Shown here in pieces: positions 35,850-43,974 of a DNA stretch of 64,000 bases. Under the pieces are notes generated by a model. It searched no databases. It worked only from the letters and a program-made list of their open reading frames with translations, and was not told where the DNA came from. This stretch comes from Streptomyces sp. NBC_01306 (GTDB lineage Bacteria; Actinomycetota; Actinomycetes; Streptomycetales; Streptomycetaceae): contig NZ_JAPEPC010000001.1 in NCBI RefSeq assembly GCF_026340465.1, positions 1,429,501 to 1,493,500 on the forward strand, read 5' to 3'. Position 1 is the first letter of the stretch; each line of letters starts with the position of its first letter. The translations under genes were made by a program, and so were the position numbers.

Positions 35850-36825
35850 ATCCACTCCTCACTCCGTGCCGTCGCCTGCCTCCGAGGAGACGCAGGCCCA
35901 CCACTCCCATAACGAGCGGAAGTTCCGCAGGAGTCGGGAGCGGGAAGTTTACGTGCCGATCCTGAGCGGCGAGGCCCGGTGGACCGGAGCCGGGTGGATC
36001 CGCGCCGTCCGGACCCGCGGCCCGGGACGCCACCGATGCGAAGGTGGCGGGCTCCTTGAGCCTGCTCCAGTGCCCCACCGGCCAGGCAATGACGACCGCG
36101 CGCCCCACCACACCGCTCACCGGCACCGTCCCCTGGTAGGGACCGTCCATGTGGAACCGCGAATCCGCCGAGTTGGACCGGTGGTCGCCCATCACGAAGA
36201 GCCGCCCGGCCGGGACCTTCACCTCGAACTTCAGCTGGGAGGGCGGATTTCCCGGATGGAGATACGGCTCGTTCAGCGGGACGCCGTTGACGGTGACCCT
36301 GCCGTCCTTGTCGCAGCACTTCACGGTGTCGCCGCCGACCCCGATGACCCGCTTGATCAGGTCCTGTTCGTTGTCCGACGGCAGCAGCCCGATGAAGGTC
36401 AGGCCTTCCTTGAGCTGCTTGACGAGGAACGGCGAGCTCTGGGGCTTGCTCTCCTCCGGCGGCAGCCAGTGGCCGGGGTCCTTGAAGACGACGACATCGC
36501 CACGCTGCGGTTTTGAACCGAACCAGGGGGTGAGCTTGTCCACCAGCACCCGGTCGCCGATCCGGATCGTCTCCTCCATCGAACCCGACGGGATGACGAA
36601 CGCCTGCACCAGAAAGGTCTTGAGCACCAGAGCGATCACGACCGCCACGACGATGAGGACCGGTATCTCCACCGCCCTGGACCGGCGCCGCCGCCGCTGG
36701 ACCTTGCGCGCGAGCCTGCGCCGCTCGGCCCTGGTGGGCAGGGCGCGCTCGCCCGCGGGGGCGCCCGTCTCCGGCGTCCGCTCGCCGCTCTGCCCGCTGC
36801 CCCGATTTCTCCCCCGGTTACCCAT
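35755..36825 (-). CDS. sipX: Type I signal peptidase (SipX position)
   Basis: This 356-residue paralogue has a very basic N-terminal tail, a membrane span (about 53-71), Ser82 in IPSGSM, Lys158 (IKRVIGVGGD) and the MGDHRSNSADSR box. Near the C-terminus there is only one short hydrophobic stretch followed by about 50 Arg/Gly-rich residues overlapping sipY, so the C-terminal anchor looks weak. ATG at 36825 overlaps the sipW stop; a GTG at 36834 is an alternative. A frame error near the 3' end cannot be excluded. Confidence 0.88.
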   Translation of the reverse strand: MGNRGRNRGSGQSGERTPETGAPAGERALPTRAERRRLARKVQRRRRRSRAVEIPVLIVVAVVIALVLKTFLVQAFVIPSGSMEETIRIGDRVLVDKLTPWFGSKPQRGDVVVFKDPGHWLPPEESKPQSSPFLVKQLKEGLTFIGLLPSDNEQDLIKRVIGVGGDTVKCCDKDGRVTVNGVPLNEPYLHPGNPPSQLKFEVKVPAGRLFVMGDHRSNSADSRFHMDGPYQGTVPVSGVVGRAVVIAWPVGHWSRLKEPATFASVASRAAGPDGADPPGSGPPGLAAQDRHVNFPLPTPAELPLVMGVVGLRLLGGRRRHGVRSGCGGRGGRRAIRTRRTRGPARAARWWRGNRSL

Positions 36826-37585
36826 GGCTGCCACCGGCCGCCGGTACCCGGTCGAAGGCTCGGGTCCGCTCCACCGGGCTCCAGCGGCTGAACGGCCAGC
36901 CGATCCGGGCGGCCCGCCCGATCACCTGGTCCACCGGGACCATCCCGCCACCGGGATCCCCGAGATGGTCACGGGAGTCGCTGGAGCGGGAGCGGTGGTC
37001 GCCCATCACCCAGAGGGTTCCGGCCGGCACCACGATGTCGAAGGGCACCTGGGAGGGCGGGTTGCCGGGATAGACATACGTCTCGTCCACCGGCTGCCCG
37101 TTCACCTTGATCCGCCCGCGCTTGTCGCAGCAGACGACATGGTCGCCCCCCACCCCCACCACACGCTTGACGTAGTCGGTACCGGTGGGCGCGGCAAGAC
37201 CCAGCGCCGCCGCCGCACCGTGCACCACGCGGGCCACGGGGTTCTGCGCGGGCGCCTCCTGCACGAAGGAGCCCGTGCCGTCGAAGACCACGACGTCCCC
37301 GCGCTGCGGCACGTCGCCGAACCGGTACGCCAGCTTGTCGACCAGCACCCGGTCCCCCACCTGGAGCGTGGGCTCCATGGAGCCGCTGGGGATGAGGAAC
37401 GGCTGCATCACATACGTACTGAGCAGGAGCAGGAACACCATGCAGACCAGGGCCAGCAGCCCGGCCTTGCGCCAGGGCCCCTCGGTCAGCGCGGCGAGAC
37501 GCACAGAGCGCGACCGCTCTCCCTCCCCGGACGTATCCGGTTCGGGTGAGCGGTCGCGCTCCTTGTGCTGTGCTTCGGTGTCCAT
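36818..37585 (-). CDS. sipW: Type I signal peptidase without C-terminal anchor (SipW position)
   Basis: First of four tandem paralogues, 255 residues. There is an N-terminal membrane span (about 42-62), Ser69 (IPSGSM), Lys140 (VKRVVGVGGD) and the MGDHRSRSSDSR box. Unlike sipY and sipZ it ends without a second hydrophobic segment, as described for SipW of S. lividans. The ATG at 37585 lies 33 bases after the rplS stop. It overlaps the next gene by eight bases. Confidence 0.9.
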   Translation of the reverse strand: MDTEAQHKERDRSPEPDTSGEGERSRSVRLAALTEGPWRKAGLLALVCMVFLLLLSTYVMQPFLIPSGSMEPTLQVGDRVLVDKLAYRFGDVPQRGDVVVFDGTGSFVQEAPAQNPVARVVHGAAAALGLAAPTGTDYVKRVVGVGGDHVVCCDKRGRIKVNGQPVDETYVYPGNPPSQVPFDIVVPAGTLWVMGDHRSRSSDSRDHLGDPGGGMVPVDQVIGRAARIGWPFSRWSPVERTRAFDRVPAAGGSHG

Positions 37586-37618
37586 CGGGGCCAGAGCTTA
37601 TCCGGCCGCCCTGTGGAC

Positions 37619-37969
37619 TCAGTGGTCGCGCTTCTCCTTGATCTTCGCGGCCTTGCCGCGCAGCTCACGGAGGTAGTACAGCTTCGCGCGACGGACGTCA
37701 CCGCGGGTCACGAGCTCGATCTTCTCGAAGATCGGGCTGTGCACCGGGAAGGTACGCTCGACGCCGACCGAGAAGGAGACCTTGCGAACCGTGAAGGTCT
37801 CGCTGACGCCCGCACCCTGGCGGCGGATGACGACACCCTTGAACTGCTGGATACGCGAGCGGTTGCCCTCGATGACACGGACGTGGACGTTGACCGTGTC
37901 ACCGGCGCGGAAGGCCGGAAGGTCGGACCGCAGCGAAGCGGCCTTGACGTCGTTGAGCAGGCTGGACAT
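37619..37969 (-). CDS. rplS: 50S ribosomal protein L19
   Basis: This 116-residue protein has the L19 segments [41 protein letters not shown] and the basic C-terminus [20 protein letters not shown] at 37969 begins the homology; the open frame extends far upstream without support. It lies 131 bases after trmD and precedes the sip cluster on the same strand. Confidence 0.97.
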   Translation of the reverse strand: MSSLLNDVKAASLRSDLPAFRAGDTVNVHVRVIEGNRSRIQQFKGVVIRRQGAGVSETFTVRKVSFSVGVERTFPVHSPIFEKIELVTRGDVRRAKLYYLRELRGKAAKIKEKRDH

Positions 37970-38100
37970 GATCTTCTGCTTTCTTCGCCGATGCCACAGG
38001 TCATCGACGGAATCATCGTGATGAGTTTCGGGAGCTGATCGCGTCGGACGGTCGTCGTTCCCCCTGTGGCAGGGGCGCACGCCGGACGTGCAGCAGCGGC

Positions 38101-38922
38101 CTATTCTTCCACGTCCCCGGGCTCTCGCCCAAATCGCCCTCCGGGCCCCTGCTTCCAGCCCAGGATCGAGAGCATTTCGCGGTCCTTCTTGTCGAAGGAC
38201 GCGGGGTCGCTGCGCTCCAGCAGGTCCGGCCTGTTGAGATCCGTACGCCGGAACGCCTCGTCCCGGCGCCAGCGCGCGATCTTCCCGTGGTGACCGCTCA
38301 GCAGGACGTCCGGAATGCCACGCCCGCGCCACTCGGGCGGCTTCGTGTAGACCGGGCCTTCGAGGAGGTCGGCCATCGCGCCGGTGGCAAAGGAGTCGTC
38401 ACGGTGCGATTCGGCGTTGCCGAGCACGCCGGGCAGCAGCCGGGCCACGGCTTCCGTGATGACCAGGACCGCGGCCTCGCCGCCGGCCAGGACGTAATCC
38501 CCGATGGAGACCTCGTACACCGGCATCCGGGTCGCGTATTCGTCGACGACCCGACGGTCGATGCCCTCGTACCTGGCGGGCGTGAAGACCAGCCAGGGCC
38601 GCTCGGAGAGTTCGACCGCGACCTGCTGGGTGAAGGGGCGGCCGCTGGGTGTGGGCACGACCAGGACGGGGCCGGACGCCCCCGACTCGTAACCGGCGGC
38701 CAGCACCTCGTCCAGCGCCTCGCCCCAGGGCTCGGTCTTCATGACCATGCCGGGGCCGCCGCCGTAGGGGGTGTCGTCGACCGTGTTGTGCCGGTCGTAC
38801 GTCCAGTCGCGCAGGTCGTGGACCTGTACGTCGAGCCGGCCGCGGGCGCGCGCCTTGCCGACCAGCGAGACATTCAGCGGTTCGAGGTACTCGGGGAAGA
38901 TCGTGACGACGTCGAGCCGCAT
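38101..38922 (-). CDS. trmD: tRNA (guanine-37-N1) methyltransferase
   Basis: This 273-residue SPOUT methyltransferase makes m1G37 in tRNA. Trefoil-knot motifs are present ([34 protein letters not shown]), and the active-site [13 protein letters not shown] loop is intact. ATG 38922 shares one base with the rimM stop, so translation is coupled. Confidence 0.96.
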   Translation of the reverse strand: MRLDVVTIFPEYLEPLNVSLVGKARARGRLDVQVHDLRDWTYDRHNTVDDTPYGGGPGMVMKTEPWGEALDEVLAAGYESGASGPVLVVPTPSGRPFTQQVAVELSERPWLVFTPARYEGIDRRVVDEYATRMPVYEVSIGDYVLAGGEAAVLVITEAVARLLPGVLGNAESHRDDSFATGAMADLLEGPVYTKPPEWRGRGIPDVLLSGHHGKIARWRRDEAFRRTDLNRPDLLERSDPASFDKKDREMLSILGWKQGPGGRFGREPGDVEE

Positions 38923-39467
38923 CAGTCGTCGTCCCGGGCGCCGGCGACCTCGGCCCTGCTGTCGTCGATCAGGCCGGGCGGCGGGTCGATGACGGCCCGC
39001 TGCTCCTCCAGGTCGATCTCGGTGACGATCTCCTCGACGAAGGGGATCATGACCTCGCTGCCGTCGGGCCGCTCCACGATGAAGAGGTCCTGCGAGGGCA
39101 GGTGGGTGATCTCGGTGATCCGGCCGATCTCGGTGCCGTCGGACAGCACCACGTCGAGGTCCATCAGCTGGTGGTCGTAGAACTCCTCGGGGTCCTCCGG
39201 AGTCTGCTGCGGGTCGACGTCGGCGATCAGCAGGGTGTTCCGGAGCGCCTCGGCGGCCGTCCGGTCCGTGACCCCCGCGAAGCGCAGCAGCAGCCTCCCG
39301 CTGTGCACCCGGCCTGTCTCGATCGTCAGCGGCCCGGTGGCCGCAGGGTCGGTGGCGAGCACCGCGCCGGGACCGAGCCGCAGCTCGGGCTCGTCCGTGC
39401 GCACCTCCACGGTGACTTCGCCCTTGATCCCGTGGGCGCGCCCGATCCGTGCGACTACCAGTTGCAC
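38922..39467 (-). CDS. rimM: 16S rRNA processing protein RimM
   Basis: This 181-residue protein helps mature the 30S head by binding S19. The N-terminal RimM domain begins [17 protein letters not shown], and the PRC-barrel domain contains [14 protein letters not shown] and [12 protein letters not shown]. It follows the KH gene, with a hairpin in the 119-base gap, and overlaps trmD by one base. Confidence 0.95.
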   Translation of the reverse strand: MQLVVARIGRAHGIKGEVTVEVRTDEPELRLGPGAVLATDPAATGPLTIETGRVHSGRLLLRFAGVTDRTAAEALRNTLLIADVDPQQTPEDPEEFYDHQLMDLDVVLSDGTEIGRITEITHLPSQDLFIVERPDGSEVMIPFVEEIVTEIDLEEQRAVIDPPPGLIDDSRAEVAGARDDD

Positions 39468-39532
39468 GCTTCGCTCCTCATTCTGATGATTCTGCTGGTT
39501 CCAGTGTTGCCGCGCGCACCGCGGACGACAAA

Positions 39533-39564
39533 GGCCGGGGACGGCTTCTCAGCCCTCCCCGGCC
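39533..39564 (-). terminator. Nested hairpin between the KH gene and rimM
   Basis: GGCCGGGG (39533-39540) pairs with CCCCGGCC (39557-39564), with an inner GGCT/AGCC stem. On the minus strand it is followed by TTTGTCG. It is a likely partial terminator inside the rpsP operon. Confidence 0.65.
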
Positions 39565-39586
39565 CGAGCCGGTGTTCAGCTACTTC

Positions 39587-39826
39587 TCAGCGGACCTGGT
39601 CCACGTCGACGAGGTCGACCCGGATGCCACGGCCGCCGATGGCGCCCACGATGGTGCGCAGGGCGCGCGCGGTGCGGCCGTTGCGGCCGATCACCTTACC
39701 GAGGTCGTCGGGATGCACCCGGACCTCCAGCACCTGCCCGCGACGGAGGTTGCGCGAAGCGACCTGTACGTCGTCGGGATTGTCGACGATGCCCTTCACG
39801 AGGTGCTCGAGAGCCTCCTCGAGCAT
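39587..39826 (-). CDS. KH-domain RNA-binding protein (KhpA type)
   Basis: This 79-residue protein is a single type II KH domain, with the GxxG loop in KVIGRNGRTARAL. KhpA-type proteins bind many small RNAs and mRNAs and often sit between rpsP and rimM, as here. Its ATG is two bases after the rpsP stop. Confidence 0.93.
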   Translation of the reverse strand: MLEEALEHLVKGIVDNPDDVQVASRNLRRGQVLEVRVHPDDLGKVIGRNGRTARALRTIVGAIGGRGIRVDLVDVDQVR

Positions 39827-39828
39827 GC

Positions 39829-40275
39829 TCAGGCCTCGGTCGACTCGGTGGAGTCAGCGGCCGGAGCCGCCTCGTCCGCCTTCTTGTCGGCCTTCTTCGC
39901 CTTCGGGGTGATGGCCTCACCCTTCGGCTCGTCGCCCTCGATGGACTTGGCGAACGCCTCGAACGCGGCGCGCTTGTCGGCCTTCGGCTCCGGCTGCAGC
40001 AGCGGCGCGGGGGCCGGGAGGCCCTTGTGCGCCTGCCAGTCACCGGTGAGCTTCAGGATCGCCATGACCGGCTCGGTCGGCTGGGCGCCGACGGACAGCC
40101 AGTACTGCGCACGCTCCGAGTTGACCTCGATGCGCGAAGGGTTCTGCACCGGGTGGTACAGGCCGATCTCCTCGATGGCCCGGCCATCACGGCGGGTACG
40201 GGAGTCGGCGACGACGATGCGGTAGTGAGGCGAACGGATCTTGCCCAGACGCTTCAGCTTGATCTTGACTGCCAC
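39829..40275 (-). CDS. rpsP: 30S ribosomal protein S16 with acidic extension
   Basis: This 148-residue S16 has the core [18 protein letters not shown] and [12 protein letters not shown] segments, and a C-terminal extension of about 50 residues rich in Lys, Ala, Asp and Glu. GTG at 40275 is the start, with AGGAGA 11 bases upstream. It heads the rpsP-KH-rimM-trmD-rplS operon. Confidence 0.96.
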   Translation of the reverse strand: MAVKIKLKRLGKIRSPHYRIVVADSRTRRDGRAIEEIGLYHPVQNPSRIEVNSERAQYWLSVGAQPTEPVMAILKLTGDWQAHKGLPAPAPLLQPEPKADKRAAFEAFAKSIEGDEPKGEAITPKAKKADKKADEAAPAADSTESTEA

Positions 40276-40438
40276 GGAAGTGGTGTCTCCTGGTCTTGAC
40301 GTGGTTGGGCACAACGAGATGCCACGTGGGGTTGCGGTACTCGGGTGCCCGATGGACGCGTCAGCCGGAGGACGAGAGGGTTCCTGTGCGGCTGTCGAGT
40401 ACAGCTAGCCATTGTGCCATACGTTGCGGCACCCCGGG

Positions 40439-41032
40439 TCAGCCGGCTGCTGCGACCACTTCCGGGATACGGAAAGCCTTTCCGCAGCCACCGCAGACGA
40501 TGGGCGCCTGGGCCAGCACGGACGGGACGACCCTGACGTTGCGGCCGCAGTCGCAGACCGCCTTCACCCGCACTCCGCCGCCGGAGGAACCGTGCCGTGC
40601 GGCAGGTCCGCGGAAGGAGCGTTTGGTGTCGGCGGCCGTCGCCGCGGTGTGCGCCTTGAGCGCACGCTGCAGTCTTTCGATCGTCTGCCGGTACCTGCGC
40701 TTCGCCTCGGGGTTGAGCGAGACCAGCGAGAAGCCGCTGCTGGGATGCGGCTCCTCGGGGTGGTCGAGCCCCATCTCCTCGGCGATCGCCAGGAACCTGC
40801 GGTTGTGGTAGCGGCCGGCGCGCGAGGTGTCGCGGACACCTCGCGCGGCGGCGATGCCGTGGACTGCCTCATGGAGCAGTCGCTCGAAGGAGAGTTCAGC
40901 GCCGCAGGCGGACGAGGACTCGCCGATCAGGGACTCGGGCGCGGCTAGATCCGGCAGCTCGGGGTGGTACCGCTGAATATCGGCCCACGCCTGCGCCAGC
41001 TCTGCGGCGAGGACAGTTGGTGTCGTGCTCAC
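40439..41032 (-). CDS. SprT-like zinc-binding protein with C-terminal zinc ribbon
   Basis: This 197-residue protein has a HExxH motif (LLHEAVHGIAA, His54-Glu55-His58), a downstream His in GRYHNRRF (His76), and a C-terminal CxC...CxxC zinc ribbon (VCDCGRNVRVV, IVCGGCGKAF). This layout fits SprT-like proteases, which cut DNA-protein crosslinks in eukaryotes. It stands alone upstream of rpsP on the same strand, 163 bases away. Bacterial function is unknown. Confidence 0.8.
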   Translation of the reverse strand: MSTTPTVLAAELAQAWADIQRYHPELPDLAAPESLIGESSSACGAELSFERLLHEAVHGIAAARGVRDTSRAGRYHNRRFLAIAEEMGLDHPEEPHPSSGFSLVSLNPEAKRRYRQTIERLQRALKAHTAATAADTKRSFRGPAARHGSSGGGVRVKAVCDCGRNVRVVPSVLAQAPIVCGGCGKAFRIPEVVAAAG

Positions 41033-41351
41033 GTCGTGACAACGAGCCGGGGTGCCGCTGTGTTCCTATTCCGGGGCATCCCAAATAATTTGCACCTACC
41101 CGTCAGTTGCCCTTGATGCGTCCGGACGAGGGCGGGTGCGCTGATCTGCGGAGAAGCCTCACAGCTCACACCAAGGTGGTACTTAGGGTCCCGTACGCCC
41201 CGGCGCGCAGCCATGGGTCCCACGCCGGTTCGCACTTCACCGGCGGGCGCGCAAGGGGCGTTTCGGCCGATTCGCCGGCGCCCAGGCAGTACGCACGGCC
41301 AGTACGAGCGGCTAGGTCCTGTCCGGCCGATCTCCGTGGGCCGGACAGGAC
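41033..41351. other. 319-base gap between proS and the SprT-like gene
   Basis: Both flanking genes read on the minus strand. The gap carries the proS terminator at its low-complexity end and must hold the promoter of the SprT-like gene. An AT-richer patch (41075-41100) is visible. I see no gene in it. Confidence 0.6.
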
Positions 41352-41355
41352 CTAG
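41312..41355 (-). terminator. Terminator overlapping the proS stop codon
   Basis: A perfect 17-base stem (41312-41328 with 41339-41355) with a 10-base loop contains the TAG stop codon of proS in its first arm. The CTGTCCGGC core resembles a palindrome that recurs in streptomycete genomes. Confidence 0.8.
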
Positions 41356-42797
41356 TACGCACGAGCGACCAGAGCGACGTTACCGGGAGCGTCGTCCGAC
41401 TCCGGCACCGACCCGTCCTCGGCGACCAGACACCGTACGGAGGCCGAGTGCCCGGCGAGTGCGGCCTCCCCCTCGGGGCCGAGGAGGGCCCACGGAATCC
41501 TGGCCCAGCCACCCGCGGCCGCCACCTCGGCGGCCTCACCGGCCGTCCGCACGTCGCTGGTACGGGACTCCCGGCGCTCCCGCGACTCCAGCAGCAACCG
41601 GCTCTGCGCCTCTTCGAGCACCGCGGGCAGCAGCCGGGGCAGTTCATCCAGCCGTACGGACTCCTTGCCGCCGTGACCGTCTGAGGCGTCGGTGGCGTGC
41701 GGGTCCACCACCCGGCGGACCAGTACCGCCGTCCCCTCCGCCAGGTCCCGCGGGCCGATCTCGATCCGTACCGGGACGCCCTTGAGCTCCCAGTCGACGG
41801 CCCGCCGGCCGAAGGGGATGTCGGTGCGGTCGTCGACGCGGACCCTGATCCCCGCCGCCTCCAGCCGCGCGCCGGTCTCGCGGGCCTTCGCCACCGCCTC
41901 GTCCCCCTTGATGGCGACCACCACGGCCTGCACGGCCGCGAGCCGGGGCGGCACCCGCAGGCCGCTGTCGTCGCCGTGCGACATGATCAGCCCGCCGACC
42001 AGCCGGGTCGTGGCGCCCCAGGAGGTCTGCCAGACCAGTTCCCGGTCGCCGTCCTTCGACAGGTACTCGGTGTGGAACGCCTTGGCGAAGTTGGTGCCCA
42101 GTTCATGGCTCGTGCCCATCTGGAGGGCCTTGCCGTCCCCCATCATGGCTTCGAGCGTCAGGGTGTTGATGGCGCCCGCGAACCGTTCAGCGGCGGTCTT
42201 GCGGCCGGGCACGACATCGATACCGAGCACATTGACCATGAAATCCGCGTAGACGTCCCGGTGGATGTACGCAGCGTAGTCATGGGCCTCTTCGCGGCTC
42301 GCGTGGGCGGTGTGCCCCTCCTGCCACAGGAATTCCGTGGTGCGCAGGAACACCCTGGGCCGCATCTCCCAACGGACCACATTCGCCCACTGATTGATCA
42401 GCAGCGGCAGATCGCGATAGCTCTGCACCCATTTCGAGAAGTATTCGTTGACGATCGTCTCGGATGTGGGCCTCACGACCACCGGCTCTTCGAGCTCCTT
42501 ACCGCCGGCGTGGGTGACCAGGGCGAGCTCCGGTGCGAATCCCTCGACATGCTCAGCTTCGCGAGTCAGGTAAGACTGGGGGATGAAGAGCGGGAAGTAG
42601 GCGTTCTGAGCGCCCGCGGCCTTGATGCGGGCGTCCAGCTCCTGCTGCATCCGCTCCCACAGCCCGTAGCCGTACGGGCGGATGACCATGGTGCCCCGCA
42701 CCGGGCCGTTGTCCGCGAGTTCGGCCTTGTTGATCAAGTCCTGGTACCAGCGGGGAAAGTCGTCCGCCCGGGGCGTGAGAACGGGAGTCTTTTTCAT
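41352..42797 (-). CDS. proS: Prolyl-tRNA synthetase, short eukaryote/archaeal-type
   Basis: This 481-residue class II synthetase charges tRNA-Pro. It is of the short type lacking the bacterial editing insertion (bacterial ProRS is about 570 residues). It has class II motif 2 (RWEMRPRVFLRTTEFLWQEGHTAH), the family segments YFPLFIPQSYL and RPTSETIVNEYF, an ATP-site region QMGTSHELG, and an anticodon-binding domain at about 280-390. The C-terminal zinc-type domain is divergent. ATG at 42797 starts the homology. Streptomyces normally has another proS elsewhere, so this is probably a second copy. It is divergent from the methyltransferase gene. Confidence 0.92.
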   Translation of the reverse strand: MKKTPVLTPRADDFPRWYQDLINKAELADNGPVRGTMVIRPYGYGLWERMQQELDARIKAAGAQNAYFPLFIPQSYLTREAEHVEGFAPELALVTHAGGKELEEPVVVRPTSETIVNEYFSKWVQSYRDLPLLINQWANVVRWEMRPRVFLRTTEFLWQEGHTAHASREEAHDYAAYIHRDVYADFMVNVLGIDVVPGRKTAAERFAGAINTLTLEAMMGDGKALQMGTSHELGTNFAKAFHTEYLSKDGDRELVWQTSWGATTRLVGGLIMSHGDDSGLRVPPRLAAVQAVVVAIKGDEAVAKARETGARLEAAGIRVRVDDRTDIPFGRRAVDWELKGVPVRIEIGPRDLAEGTAVLVRRVVDPHATDASDGHGGKESVRLDELPRLLPAVLEEAQSRLLLESRERRESRTSDVRTAGEAAEVAAAGGWARIPWALLGPEGEAALAGHSASVRCLVAEDGSVPESDDAPGNVALVARAY

Positions 42798-43017
42798 GGC
42801 GCGAATCGTACGGCGAGTACCTCCGGAAGCGTGATTGATTTTTGCGCCCGGAGGCGCACGGTCGGGATGCATATTCCGGGAACGCAAGCATTGCCTCACC
42901 ACCCCTGGACTTGCGCGCGGATGCGGAGTTCTCTGGCAAAGGGACAGTGCGCGCACATCTGCACGGGGGTTTTGCACACAGGGCACAACTGATCTCTCGG
43001 CGAATTGGGGCGCTTCG

Positions 43018-43860
43018 ATGTCATCAACGCTCGTCCGGAACCACCGGTCCGCGGCTGCGACTCCCACTGAGGAAGCGGTCGCCCGTGCCCGCGACTGGGC
43101 CGAGATCCAGGAACGGATGCTGGTGCCGCTGTACGAAGCGGTCTACAAGCGGCTGGACGCGGGCAGTGCCACCCGGCTGCTCGGCATCGGCTGCGGCTCG
43201 GGGCTCGCCCTGCTCATGGCCGCCGCCCGCGGCGCGAGCGTCACGGGCGTGGACACGCACGCCGAGCGCATAGCGCTGGCCCGGGAGCGGCTGCTCCCCG
43301 ACGGCCCGGACAGTGCGCCGGGCGCACGGCGCGGTCGGCCCCGGCTGGTGCACGGCAGCCCTGCCGACGCCTCGGCGGTCACGGCGGCGCCGTACAACCT
43401 GCTGACCGCTTTCGAGCCGCTGGGCGGCGTCGCGGGTGACCCTGACGGGCTGACCCCCGCCGTCGAGGACGCGGTGCCGCTGCTGGAGCGCGGCAGTGCG
43501 GTGGTCCTGACCGGCTGGGGGCCGCCCGAGCGCTGCTCGGCGTCGGCCGTACTGCGGGTCGCCACCCGACTGGCCGATGCCGTGCGCCAGCCGCGCAGGG
43601 ACGATCTGGAGGAGGTCGCGGCGCGGGCCGGGCTGAAGCTCGACGGGTCGGGGCGGGTCGCCTGCCCGTTCGGCTACGCGGACCTGCGGAGCGCGGTGCG
43701 GGGGCTGCTCTCGACCGGACTCTTCGACGCGGCGATACGGGCGACGGACCGGGACCAGGTGAAGAAGGAGGTCGCCGAGGCGCTCCATCCCCATCTGCGG
43801 CGCGACGGCACGGTGTGGATGCCGAACATCTTCCGTTATGTGGTCGCCCGGACGGCCTGA
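43018..43860 (+). CDS. SAM-dependent methyltransferase
   Basis: This 280-residue Rossmann-fold methyltransferase has motif I (LLGIGCGSGLALLMAAA) and the acidic residue of motif II (VTGVDTHAERIALAR), and a later region resembling small-molecule methyltransferases. The substrate is unknown. ATG at 43018 follows GGGG seven bases upstream. It is divergent from proS and convergent with ffh, with a strong bidirectional terminator between. Confidence 0.82.
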   Translation: MSSTLVRNHRSAAATPTEEAVARARDWAEIQERMLVPLYEAVYKRLDAGSATRLLGIGCGSGLALLMAAARGASVTGVDTHAERIALARERLLPDGPDSAPGARRGRPRLVHGSPADASAVTAAPYNLLTAFEPLGGVAGDPDGLTPAVEDAVPLLERGSAVVLTGWGPPERCSASAVLRVATRLADAVRQPRRDDLEEVAARAGLKLDGSGRVACPFGYADLRSAVRGLLSTGLFDAAIRATDRDQVKKEVAEALHPHLRRDGTVWMPNIFRYVVARTA

Positions 43861-43891
43861 TCCCCCTGACCGCCCGGCTCCCCCGACCGAC

Positions 43892-43941
43892 GCGAAGCGG
43901 CCCGTGCCTCCCGGATGTCGGGGAGGCACGGGCCGCTTCGC
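43892..43941. terminator. Bidirectional terminator between the methyltransferase gene and ffh
   Basis: A perfect 21-base stem (43892-43912 with 43921-43941) with an eight-base loop lies between two convergent genes. Its length and symmetry allow termination from both sides. Confidence 0.9.
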
Positions 43942-43974
43942 CGTACGCACGGGTGCGTGCCGCGCGGGTGTCGG

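Noticed and set aside
41312..41355. Terminus of an insertion element
   Set aside because: The inverted repeat is a single hairpin at a stop codon with no transposase or target duplication, so a terminator is the better reading.
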